A DNA stretch of 8,162 nt from DASUME01 sp041179425 (lineage in GTDB: Bacteria > Myxococcota_A > Polyangia > Polyangiales > DASUME01): NCBI GenBank assembly GCA_041179425.1, contig JBEGTL010000361.1:1-8162 (forward strand), written 5' to 3'. The position numbers and the translations under genes were made by a program. Below are positions 1-5,771 of this stretch, piece after piece; position 1 is the first letter of the stretch, and each line of letters starts with the position of its first letter. A model generated the notes under the pieces. It saw nothing but the letters and a program-made list of their open reading frames with translations, searched no databases and was not told the DNA's origin.

Positions 1-153
1 GAGGCCCCCGACCAGCTCGAGGACATCGGGATGTGAGGCCAGCTCTGCGAGCGGCTCACCGTCGAGGATGCGGCACACCGCACGCTGGGCAGCTGAGGCC
101 GTTGCGATGCCGAACCCGACGCTCGATGTCAGGAGCTCTTCGGTCGAGATCAT
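1..153 (-). CDS. Probable phage terminase large subunit, N-terminal fragment (runs off the left edge)
   Basis: The minus strand is open for 51 codons from an ATG at 153 to the window edge, starting MISTEELLTSSVGFGIATA. The stretch GFGIATASAAQRAVCRILDG (residues 13-32), followed by an acidic/Leu segment, resembles the N-terminal lead-in of large terminase ATPases, which often carry a T-A-x-x-x-Q-R-A-x-C-R-x-x-D-G pattern ahead of Walker A. Walker A itself lies outside the window, so catalysis cannot be confirmed. The start overlaps the stop of the upstream gene as ATGA, and an AGGAAG stretch lies about 8 bases upstream, so translation is probably coupled. A large terminase is the packaging motor that cuts and translocates phage DNA into proheads. 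The family call is from memory of the motif; the reading frame is certain. Confidence 0.55.
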   Translation of the reverse strand, partial: MISTEELLTSSVGFGIATASAAQRAVCRILDGEPLAELASHPDVLELVGGL

Positions 154-680
154 GGCTTGGACTTCCTGCCGAAGGTCGCGACGACCTCGGCGTGTGCGTC
201 GATGGGGTGCTTGCGGGCGACCACGGCGAGCTTGGTGCTCACGTCCAGCGAGGTGACGGCCAGCCGCTCGGCGCGGGCGTCCCACTTCAGCGCCTCAGCA
301 AGGGCCGCGGTGCCTGCCTGGGTCGCTTCGCCCAGCGTCATGCCCAGCGTGGCGTAGCGGTCGGCCAGGGCGGCGGCGCGGGCCCTCTGCGCGACCAGCG
401 AGCGGACCGAGGCGCAGTCGCACGGCAGGTCGGACAGGAACGCGCGGTAGAGACGGTAAGCTCGCTTGCCGAGCTCGCCAGCCTCGCCTGGTAGGTCGCG
501 CCCCAGCCCGCTGGCAATCAGCGCGCGCCACTTGGCTGCACCGGCCCATGGGTTAGCCGACGCGAACCGCCCAGAAGCGTCGCGACCCTCGGTCGGGGAG
601 ACCACCGGATGCGGCACGGTCGCCAGGTCGCTAGACCGTGGGAGCGACGGGCGCATGGCATCGTGCGAGCGCTCGCTCAT
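150..680 (-). CDS. Candidate small terminase subunit (176 aa, unrecognised sequence)
   Basis: This 176-aa protein has a disordered N-terminus, a GRDASGRFASANPWAG segment (about residues 33-48) and then a largely helical body rich in Ala, Leu and Arg, ending in a basic tail (GRKSKP). The 'RDASGRF.aaNPW' opening is common at the start of small phage DNA-binding proteins. I do not recognise a definite family. The small-terminase suggestion comes mainly from position: it lies directly upstream of a probable large terminase, overlapping it by four bases (ATGA), after the replication genes. If right, it would bind the packaging site and load the large subunit. The ATG at 680 overlaps the previous gene's stop (ATGA) and has GAGG four to five bases upstream; an in-frame ATG at 656 is the alternative start. 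It could equally be an unrelated early phage protein. Confidence 0.6.
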   Translation of the reverse strand: MSERSHDAMRPSLPRSSDLATVPHPVVSPTEGRDASGRFASANPWAGAAKWRALIASGLGRDLPGEAGELGKRAYRLYRAFLSDLPCDCASVRSLVAQRARAAALADRYATLGMTLGEATQAGTAALAEALKWDARAERLAVTSLDVSTKLAVVARKHPIDAHAEVVATFGRKSKP

Positions 681-1045
681 GGCGCCTCGCAGGACGTGCG
701 GCGGACTGCCATCTGGTGGGCTGTGAAGCCTGTAAAGACGCCGTTTGCTCGCTGCTTTTGCACAATCAGACCAGCGAGGGTGAGCACGCTGCAGTCATTC
801 CGGTCGGTTAGCGGACTGCAGCTGTCGCTCTCAACGCCACCGCTCTGTTCGACCTGCGCCCGGTGAAGGGAGAGCGTTGCCGTGGGTGCCGTCTTCCGGG
901 TCGCCGTGAGCAGGTCGCGCTCGCTGCTCTTACCCCCATGCACTGCACCAGATGACGCGTTGACGCGTTGGACACGTTTTCTGTCATCGCCCTTGTGTAC
1001 GTGCGCGCATTGGGGGGAACTGAAAAACGCGTCACAACGTGTCAC
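677..1045 (-). CDS. 122-aa orphan protein between helicase and terminase genes
   Basis: The function is not recognised. The case for a real gene is architectural. The GTG start at 1045 overlaps the helicase stop as GTGA, with a perfect GGAGG six bases upstream (1052-1056). The TGA stop overlaps the next gene's ATG as ATGA. Such overlaps at both ends are unlikely for a random frame and match every other junction in this operon. The N-terminal half is basic and polar with several Cys and His (C4, C13, H15, H17). The C-terminal half has a short hydrophobic stretch (SVLTLAGLIVQ) and a basic end. Inverted repeats of the candidate origin lie in and before its first codons, and a 9-bp hairpin lies within it. 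Against it: the composition is unusual, and the region could instead be a non-coding regulatory stretch. Confidence 0.5.
   Translation of the reverse strand: MTRCDAFFSSPQCAHVHKGDDRKRVQRVNASSGAVHGGKSSERDLLTATRKTAPTATLSLHRAQVEQSGGVESDSCSPLTDRNDCSVLTLAGLIVQKQRANGVFTGFTAHQMAVRRTSCEAP
788..822. repeat. 9-bp inverted repeat, hairpin-forming
   Basis: Arms GCTGCAGTC (788-796) and GACTGCAGC (814-822) are perfectly complementary around a 17-base loop. It lies inside the 122-aa open reading frame, between the candidate origin repeats and the candidate small terminase. No T-run follows on either strand, so it is not a classic intrinsic terminator. It could be a protein-binding dyad or an RNA structure affecting expression of the terminase genes. 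Confidence 0.5.
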
Positions 1046-1051
1046 GTGTCA
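953..1051. repeat. Inverted clusters of TGAC(G/A)CGT iterons, candidate replication origin or operator
   Basis: Two forward copies TGACGCGT abut at 953-960 and 961-968, followed by a variant TGGACACGT at 969-977. Three copies in the opposite orientation follow: 1027-1034 (TGACGCGT on the minus strand), 1037-1044 and 1044-1051 (both TGACACGT on the minus strand). The clusters face each other across 49 bp that are about 53% GC by my count, poorer in GC than the surroundings. The right cluster covers the helicase stop codon and the start of the next gene. Iterons flanking a lower-GC core beside a replication helicase gene is the layout known for SaPI-type satellite origins, where the helicase also recognises the origin. 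A repressor operator is the main alternative. No binding activity can be inferred from sequence alone. Confidence 0.5.
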
Positions 1052-2511
1052 CCTCCGCGGTTGTCGTTCGACGGGCTAACGGCGAGTCCGCACCAGACTC
1101 TGGCTCCGCTTTTTCGGTCACTCTTGAAGCCGAGCGGGTCGAGCCTCTTGCCGAACGCCGTCTGGCTCAGCTGCTCGTTGCCCGACTCGCGTGCCCAATC
1201 CCGGTAGGCTGCGTAGAGGTCTGCCGTCTTCGTTCGCACGTACTCGGGGTCGCCGGTGACGCATCGCTCATCGACGAACTGCGCGACCTGGTTCGCCTCC
1301 TTTCGCCACTCGTGGGTTGCTGACGCCACTGCTTCCGGCGCTTGCAGTCCTGTCCGTTGCCACTCGAGGCAGCCCTGCACGCACCACGCGAGGATGCCGG
1401 GCGCTTCCGCCTTCAGCTTGTCGACCAGTTGAGGGTCTTGCTCGTCACTCGGGATGGTGACCGTGAACGGGATGAGCTTCAGACGGCGCCAGATGCCGAG
1501 GTCTACTCCGCGCACCTCCGGCTTGTGGTTGGTCGCGATCCACAGCTTGAGCACCGGTGTGAACTCGAAGTGCTCTCGGCGCAGGAAGCGAGCGGCCATC
1601 TTGTCGCCACCCGTGATGCGCTTGACCAGCTCCTCGTCGAAGCGCTTGCCCTCTGCCGACTCCGACGCGGTCACGAATCGGGCTCCAGCGAGTCTCGCTA
1701 CGTCGTTTCGGTGCTCGGACTTCTGCGAGTCCATGAGCGTCGCCGTAGGCGTGGTCTGACCGTAGTCGCCGACCACGAAGCGGATGGTTTCGAGAAGGAC
1801 GCTCTTTCCGTTTGCTCCTTCGCCGTGGAGTACGAACAGGCACTGCTCCTGCGTGCAACCCGTGAGGGAGTACCCGCATGCGCGGCGCACGTATCCGATC
1901 AGGGCGTCATCTACGAAGATCCGGCGTAGGAAGGCATGCCAGGTTGGGCAGAGTGCGTCCCGGTCGTAGGCAACGTGGGATCGCTTAGTGATGAGGTCTT
2001 CCTGCCGCGCATCACGCAGTTGCCCGGTGGCGAGGTCGACTGTTCCGTTCGGGCAGGCGAGAAGCAGCGGGTCACGATCGAGCTGGTCCGGCGTAACCGA
2101 GAACTCTTGAAACACGCGAGCCATCCTGAGCGTCGCGTCTACAGACTTCGCGGTCTGACTGCGCTGCGCCCAACGTAGGTACCGCTGAGCCAGCGACTGG
2201 AAGCGCTTGCGCGCCTCTTCATCCTCGAGCGCAGCGGCATGAGCGAGCAGGTCGGCCCCATGCACCTCGAGACCCCGCCCGATCTGGTGCGCTTTCCGCT
2301 CCACCTCGCCGGTCTCGTCGCGCTGCCATCGACTGCTGTCCCACAAGTGCCAGTACGACATTTGATGAACGAAGCGCGCGGAGTCGCCGTACACGCGCGC
2401 CAGCCGATGCGCGTTCGCAAGGTCTGTGTCTAGCGCCACACCGCGCGGAAGCGGCTCGGGCTCTGGCGGAGACTTGCGACTCCTCGCGTCGATGGGGACA
2501 ACGCGGCTCAC
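1042..2511 (-). CDS. Phage/plasmid replicative helicase, D5/P4-type SF3 ATPase
   Basis: The 489-aa product matches the C-terminal helicase half of the P4-family primase-helicases (D5_N plus DUF5906/SF3). Seen in order: a divergent N-terminus; a D5_N-like segment with LACPNGTVDLATGQL (151-165); Walker A GEGANGKS (230-237); an acidic Walker B/B' region around FVTASESAEG (279-288); the sensor-1-like KLWIATNHKP (322-331); a candidate arginine finger in GIWRRLKLIPF (339-349); and a C-terminal D5-type winged-helix region (about 413-475). It should form a hexameric ring that unwinds DNA at the element's origin. The separate primase is encoded just upstream, so the usual single P4-type polypeptide is split here. 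GTG at 2511 overlaps the primase stop (GTGA), with AAGGGA about six bases upstream. Its stop codon sits inside the iteron cluster, so its C-terminal domain is a reasonable candidate for origin recognition (inference). Confidence 0.92.
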   Translation of the reverse strand: MSRVVPIDARSRKSPPEPEPLPRGVALDTDLANAHRLARVYGDSARFVHQMSYWHLWDSSRWQRDETGEVERKAHQIGRGLEVHGADLLAHAAALEDEEARKRFQSLAQRYLRWAQRSQTAKSVDATLRMARVFQEFSVTPDQLDRDPLLLACPNGTVDLATGQLRDARQEDLITKRSHVAYDRDALCPTWHAFLRRIFVDDALIGYVRRACGYSLTGCTQEQCLFVLHGEGANGKSVLLETIRFVVGDYGQTTPTATLMDSQKSEHRNDVARLAGARFVTASESAEGKRFDEELVKRITGGDKMAARFLRREHFEFTPVLKLWIATNHKPEVRGVDLGIWRRLKLIPFTVTIPSDEQDPQLVDKLKAEAPGILAWCVQGCLEWQRTGLQAPEAVASATHEWRKEANQVAQFVDERCVTGDPEYVRTKTADLYAAYRDWARESGNEQLSQTAFGKRLDPLGFKSDRKSGARVWCGLAVSPSNDNRGGDT

Positions 2512-3512
2512 GCAGCGTCCCTTCTGCGCTCAAGTGAGCCGCGCCCCTGCAGGCTTGCCATGATCGCATCGGCGTACTTGTCTCCGGCTGCGTCGGCGTC
2601 GGTGGCAACAACAACGTGTGCGCCAACGGGAATCCGTGACGCAATCTCCGAGGTCCACGAGCCGCTCACGATGCCGAGCACGGCCACGGTGTCATCGAGT
2701 AGTGCCTCATGAACGAAGTCGAGTTCGCCCTCCCTCACAACGACGATGTTCGGCTTTGCCTTGTTGCGCAGCATCATCAGCGCGCACTGGTTGGCCATCA
2801 CAAGACCACTGCGGGCATACCCGCGCGGGGCAACAGACTTGACTAGGGGCTGCTTCTCGACTGAACGAGCCAACACCGAACGTGTGACGCCAGCTGCATC
2901 GCGTAGCGGCACGATGAGTCGGTGCATGGAGTGCGCCCACGACCGCTCGCCGAACTGAGCCCACTCAGGCAGTTCAGCCCATGGCAGTCCCACGGCCAGG
3001 TCTCGCTCCCACGTCGCGCGCGAGTCGATCCCGCGATAGTTCAAGAACTCGGAGATCCGGGAGTCGGTGTGCACGGCAAGCGCGTTCGCCATCAGTCCAC
3101 GCACGCTATCGATGGGCGGGTAGGACGGCGCTGGTGGCGGTGGCGGCGCTGAAGGAGCAGGCCGGTACACGAAGTCGGGGCGGCCGATCCCGGTATTGTC
3201 CCGGAGCCAATCGCGGACCTCTGCCTTATGGCTGTCGCTCAGGTCGCGCCACCGCCCGCCGCCAATCGCGTACGAGATGAAGTCGAGGCCGTCGCCACCC
3301 GCGTTGCACTCGTGGCACCGCCAGGTCGTGGGCTTCGTGTGCGGGATGCCGACGGCACCGCGACGGTCACCGTTCGAAGGATGCCGCCTGACCGCGCCGC
3401 AGGCAGGACACGAGCAGTGGTGCGAGGACGGCGACCGCCGAACATCACGGCCCGTAAGGCTCGCGTAGTCGGTGACGTCCGTATTGACGGCCGCGTCTAG
3501 CCAACCCGTCAC
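2508..3512 (-). CDS. DNA primase with CHC2-type zinc finger and TOPRIM domain
   Basis: This 334-aa protein has a bacteriophage-type primase layout. An N-terminal zinc-binding region has HHCSCPACG (31-39; pair C35/C38) and WRCHECNAGGDGLDFIS (64-80; pair C66/C69). A proline-rich linker follows (about 118-133), then a helical middle, then a TOPRIM domain with EGELD (261-265) and VVATDADAAGD (301-311), the two acidic motifs that hold the metal ions. It should make RNA primers for replication of the element. It is shorter than chromosomal DnaG (about 600 aa) and lacks a helicase-binding domain; the helicase is the next gene, overlapping by GTGA. The GTG start overlaps the preceding stop, and AGGTGG lies about 5-7 bases upstream. 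Function is well supported by the motifs. No truncation is seen. Confidence 0.9.
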   Translation of the reverse strand: MTGWLDAAVNTDVTDYASLTGRDVRRSPSSHHCSCPACGAVRRHPSNGDRRGAVGIPHTKPTTWRCHECNAGGDGLDFISYAIGGGRWRDLSDSHKAEVRDWLRDNTGIGRPDFVYRPAPSAPPPPPAPSYPPIDSVRGLMANALAVHTDSRISEFLNYRGIDSRATWERDLAVGLPWAELPEWAQFGERSWAHSMHRLIVPLRDAAGVTRSVLARSVEKQPLVKSVAPRGYARSGLVMANQCALMMLRNKAKPNIVVVREGELDFVHEALLDDTVAVLGIVSGSWTSEIASRIPVGAHVVVATDADAAGDKYADAIMASLQGRGSLERRRDAA

Positions 3513-3724
3513 GGCCCCACCTGCCGGTAGGCTGCCTCGAGCGCAGCGAACAGCGTGCGTACAGCAGCCTCGTCGTCGCCGGTCTCCGCTTCGAGCGCGA
3601 GCCGCGCCTTGTGCACGGCCTGGCGGGCGTGTTCTTGCCGAGCGTCACCGCGGGCAAGCGCGAGATCGTCGGCGAGGTCGAGTCCGAGCTCGCGCACGAG
3701 CTGCCAGACATTCTTCGTCGTCAT
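3509..3724 (-). CDS. 71-aa helical phage protein, unknown function
   Basis: This small acidic protein is predicted to be almost wholly helical, with a central charged segment (ALARGDARQEHARQAVHKAR, about 22-41) that could form a coiled coil. No recognised domain or catalytic motif is visible. Both ends are locked into the operon: ATG at 3724 overlaps the stop of the upstream gene (ATGA) and its stop overlaps the primase GTG (GTGA). GAGG lies about seven bases before the start. Being directly upstream of the primase suggests a replication accessory role, but this is only guilt by association. Confidence 0.75.
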   Translation of the reverse strand: MTTKNVWQLVRELGLDLADDLALARGDARQEHARQAVHKARLALEAETGDDEAAVRTLFAALEAAYRQVGP

Positions 3725-3975
3725 GCGGCCACCTCGGACAAGTCGCCTTCAAGGGAGGCCGCCAACCGCACGTAGTGGCTGTGCCACGCCTCTGCTTCCT
3801 GAGTACCGACTCCCTCCCACTCTCGAGCGCACGCCACAGCAAGGTCACGCGTAGCGGCGCGCCACTGGTTGAGCGTGGATACAGACTGCTTGCACCGCGC
3901 CACGTAGGCGTCTTCATGCGCAGCCACGGTGAGCCGCGTCAGAATCGGGCAGACCCCAGGAAACTCGCTCGTCAC
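3721..3975 (-). CDS. 84-aa small phage protein, unknown function
   Basis: No family is recognised. The sequence is mixed, with two Cys near the N-terminus (C9, C28), a Trp-containing helical centre (QWRAATRDLAVACAREWEG, about 37-55) and an acidic C-terminus. There is no signal peptide or membrane segment. The start is a GTG at 3975 overlapping the stop of the HTH gene (GTGA). Its Shine-Dalgarno is weak (CCAGG about ten bases away), so translation may depend on coupling to the upstream gene. The stop overlaps the next start (ATGA). It belongs to the same transcript as the primase and helicase. Confidence 0.7.
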   Translation of the reverse strand: MTSEFPGVCPILTRLTVAAHEDAYVARCKQSVSTLNQWRAATRDLAVACAREWEGVGTQEAEAWHSHYVRLAASLEGDLSEVAA

Positions 3976-4307
3976 TTGGCACCAGCCTGGCTGTGCGCCT
4001 TGATGGCAGCGTCAACGTCACGAGCGAGATAGCGACGGCGATCACCAATATGGACGCACGGGACAACGCCAGCGGCGACCAGTTCGCGCAACTTGTGAAC
4101 GCCGATGCCGAGGCGGTGAGCTTCCTGCTTATCGTCGCGATACTCAGGTGCCTCACGCTGCGCGCCAATCAGCGGTGCGACAACGTCGAAGAGAGCGGCC
4201 GCCAACTGCTCCACGGTGACCGTGGCGACGTAGACAGGCGGCTTGGCCGGCGGTGTGTCTTCTGCAGTCTTGCGCGCAGACAGCGCGCCTTGTAGAGTTC
4301 TCATCAT
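3972..4307 (-). CDS. Excisionase/AlpA-like helix-turn-helix DNA-binding protein
   Basis: The 111-aa product has a variable N-terminal half, with a Pro-rich patch at 17-26, and a C-terminal domain from about residue 58: EAHRLGIGVHKLRELVAAG, then VVPCVHIGDRRRYLARDVDAAIKAH. This is the MerR-like winged HTH of the excisionase family (HTH_17): recognition helix, 'G.vP.v.iG.rrry' wing, then 'Dvda.i..h'. Such proteins act as recombination directionality factors or as AlpA-type activators that switch integrated elements on. Two adjacent ATGs (4307 and 4304) are possible starts, with GGAGAG 5-8 bases upstream. It is the first gene of the overlapping chain and follows a strong hairpin, so it may set expression of the replication genes. 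Whether it acts as Xis or as a regulator cannot be told here. Confidence 0.8.
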   Translation of the reverse strand: MMRTLQGALSARKTAEDTPPAKPPVYVATVTVEQLAAALFDVVAPLIGAQREAPEYRDDKQEAHRLGIGVHKLRELVAAGVVPCVHIGDRRRYLARDVDAAIKAHSQAGAK

Positions 4308-4323
4308 CGTCTCTCCGTTTCAG

Positions 4324-4354
4324 GCGCCCGCCGGACTGGCATCCGAGCGGGCGC
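4324..4354 (-). promoter_or_regulatory. Strong 12-bp hairpin upstream of the HTH gene, candidate attenuator or operator
   Basis: GCGCCCGC (4324-4331) pairs perfectly with GCGGGCGC (4347-4354). Inside it, CGGA (4332-4335) pairs with TCCG (4342-4345), leaving one bulged A (4346) and a six-base loop. The resulting 12-bp GC-rich stem lies between the stop of the 65-aa gene (4363) and the Shine-Dalgarno of the HTH gene, in the direction of transcription. It is followed by CTGAAACGG rather than a T-run, so simple intrinsic termination is unlikely. Confidence 0.6.
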
Positions 4355-4362
4355 AGTCATGT

Positions 4363-4560
4363 TCAGATGGTCGTGTTCGCGTGCTCAGCACGCAGTTCGG
4401 CAACCGCCGCTCGGGCGCGCCTTCCAGCGTCGCCACGAACAGACCCGGGCTTCTCGTCCTCCCGAAGGATCGAGCGAGGATCACAGCCGACGAGCGCGCC
4501 TAGTCGGCGAGCTGTTGGCCAGTCGATGTTGGTTGTGCGTCGCGGTTGCGTTGACCCCAT
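4363..4560 (-). CDS. 65-aa basic protein, possible small DNA-binding regulator
   Basis: I place the start at ATG 4560. The longer frame from 4653 would overlap the upstream gene by about 50 bases and adds a segment that does not look conserved. The protein is basic, with TARRLGALVGCDPRSILRED (about 16-35) followed by a GSVRGDAGRRARAAVAEL segment. This resembles the short 'LA..LGVDPRTV...' HTH seen in small phage regulators, but the match is loose. No clear Shine-Dalgarno precedes ATG 4560; GGAGG lies about 25 bases away, so a leaderless or unusual start is possible. It sits between the zinc-ribbon gene and the overlapping replication operon, ahead of the hairpin. The function is unknown. Confidence 0.6.
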   Translation of the reverse strand: MGSTQPRRTTNIDWPTARRLGALVGCDPRSILREDEKPGSVRGDAGRRARAAVAELRAEHANTTI

Positions 4561-4600
4561 GTGTACAGAGATAACCGCGACACCTGCCCCTCCGCTTTTG

Positions 4601-5476
4601 CTACTTTTTTGGGAGCATTTGTTTCTTACGAGCCGCAGAGGCGTTGGCTGCATTTCGGCCGCCGGGTACGCCGATCAGTTCGGCGATGGCGCTCGCGACA
4701 GAGCGCGGCGTTGCAGGCTGGCCCCGGGCGCGTCGGCCCCGCGCCAATCGCCTGAGTTGTGCGACGACGGCGTCACTGCCGAGCTTCTCCATCGCTGCCT
4801 TGGGCTCGCCAGGAAGAGCATCGCGCAGGATTGGGTGGAGCCCCTTCTGCAGGTGTAGAATCGCGCGTTGCTCGGGAGACAGCTTCGTCCAGAACGTCAG
4901 ATCCCGGCCGCGAGGCGATGCGGGCTGAACGACTTCGTCATTGAGCAGCCGGGCGGCGTACTCGACGACGGGCACCATTTCGAGCCGAAGCGAATCGATG
5001 TCGCGAAGTTCTTCATACAGCTCGGACAGGCGTCGCTTGGCGGCAGCCTGCTCGACCGAGTCAGATCGAGCGGTCGTTGGTGGGTCGAGCTGACAGACGT
5101 CGTAGGCACCTTCAATCAGCGAGACGACCAGCTCGAATGCTTTGCGCACGCCACGCGCCTCAAAGAACATCGGCTCGGGCATGCCGGCGAGCTGCGCGAA
5201 CGCGACGGCGATTTGCTCTCGTGTCGGCCGTCCCGGTCGCTTCCATGCTGCGTTCTGGATGTCTAGGTAGCCGGAGACCGGCGCTGCGCGGGATGGACCC
5301 TTCTTGGGCGGTCGCTTTGGCATCGTTGGGATTGCGTACCGCGAAGCAGGCCGCGTGGCAGCCGCGGCAGCGGTCATGCACGTCGAGTTGCGGCAGACCA
5401 GCCCTGCCCAGTTCGCACCAGGTGACCGGACCAGGTCGACGCCGCAGGACGCGCAGACGTGTCGGGGGTCGCTCAT
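4601..5476 (-). CDS. 291-aa zinc-ribbon phage protein, unknown function
   Basis: The N-terminus carries a probable zinc ribbon with C8-x2-C11 and C28-x4-C33, then an Ala-rich and basic linker (about 36-66), and a helical body. The body includes a charged segment (AAAKRRLSELYEELRDIDSL, about 144-163) that may be a coiled coil, and an SPEQRAILHLQKGLHPILRD segment (about 202-221). The C-terminus is strongly basic (SAARKKQMLPKK). A zinc ribbon plus basic tail fits nucleic-acid binding, but I recognise no enzyme motif. The start is well set: ATG at 5476 overlaps the previous stop (ATGA) and has GGAGG six bases upstream. It sits at the head of the early region, upstream of the replication genes, where phages often place recombination or takeover proteins. 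That role is speculative. Confidence 0.8.
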   Translation of the reverse strand: MSDPRHVCASCGVDLVRSPGANWAGLVCRNSTCMTAAAAATRPASRYAIPTMPKRPPKKGPSRAAPVSGYLDIQNAAWKRPGRPTREQIAVAFAQLAGMPEPMFFEARGVRKAFELVVSLIEGAYDVCQLDPPTTARSDSVEQAAAKRRLSELYEELRDIDSLRLEMVPVVEYAARLLNDEVVQPASPRGRDLTFWTKLSPEQRAILHLQKGLHPILRDALPGEPKAAMEKLGSDAVVAQLRRLARGRRARGQPATPRSVASAIAELIGVPGGRNAANASAARKKQMLPKK

Positions 5477-5730
5477 CGGGCGCCTCCTTCGCCGTCCTCA
5501 AGGTCGTCAGCGGCTCGCGGAGCTGCGTAGCGCTCTGCGGCTTCGCGGATGAAGCGGCGGGCCGCGTGCGAGTCCCCGGCGACGACTGCGGCGTCAGCCG
5601 AGCGCAGCAGGTCGGACAAGTTGGCGCGCGGGGAGGGCAACGTGCTAATCCCGCCGCCATGCTCTGGAACGTTTGCACGAACGGATTTGCACCAATCGCC
5701 CTCACCGGCGTTGTTTGGCAGACCCCGCAA
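5473..5730 (-). CDS. Small phage protein at the promoter-proximal end of the early region (up to 85 aa)
   Basis: The C-terminal part is a convincing short helical protein (LSDLLRSADAAVVAGDSHAARRFIREAAERY), and its stop overlaps the next start as ATGA. The start is uncertain: the longest frame begins with TTG at 5730, and another TTG near 5640 is possible. There is no in-frame ATG or GTG. Starting at 5730 would leave only 41 bases before the tRNA gene, which is transcribed away from it, so the two would have to share a very small divergent control region. I do not recognise its function. It is probably the first gene of the phage module, and its own promoter was not found. Confidence 0.55.
   Translation of the reverse strand: MRGLPNNAGEGDWCKSVRANVPEHGGGISTLPSPRANLSDLLRSADAAVVAGDSHAARRFIREAAERYAAPRAADDLEDGEGGAR
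5667..5692. repeat. Short imperfect tandem repeat near the start of the early region
   Basis: GAACGTTTGCAC (5667-5678) is followed directly by GAACGGATTTGCAC (5679-5692), the same sequence with a two-base insertion. It lies at the promoter-proximal end of the early transcript and could be part of an operator. It may also be chance, because it lies inside the possible coding region. Confidence 0.25.
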
Positions 5731-5732
5731 GG

Positions 5733-5761
5733 TTGAACTTTCCGAAGCGTTGCAGTACGTT
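5733..5761 (+). promoter_or_regulatory. Probable sigma-70-type promoter of the tRNA-Arg gene
   Basis: TTGAAC (5733-5738) is a good -35 box (4-5 of 6 to consensus), followed by a 17-base spacer and TACGTT (5756-5761) as a weak -10 box. The tRNA begins ten bases further on, the right distance for a short leader. The presence of a promoter suggests the tRNA is a complete functional gene rather than a fragment. Confidence 0.5.
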
Positions 5762-5771
5762 ACGTCTCCAA

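Noticed and set aside
808..1035. Alternative 75-codon minus-strand frame starting at GTG 1035
   Set aside because: Its start is 16 bases from the Shine-Dalgarno, whereas GTG 1045 in another frame is six bases away and overlaps the helicase stop.
1342..1929. Long plus-strand frames opposite the helicase
   Set aside because: They are shadows of the strongly supported minus-strand helicase, caused by high GC codon bias.
4561..4653. N-terminal extension of the 65-aa gene to ATG 4653
   Set aside because: It would overlap the zinc-ribbon gene by about 50 bases, has no Shine-Dalgarno, and the added residues look like read-through of intergenic sequence.
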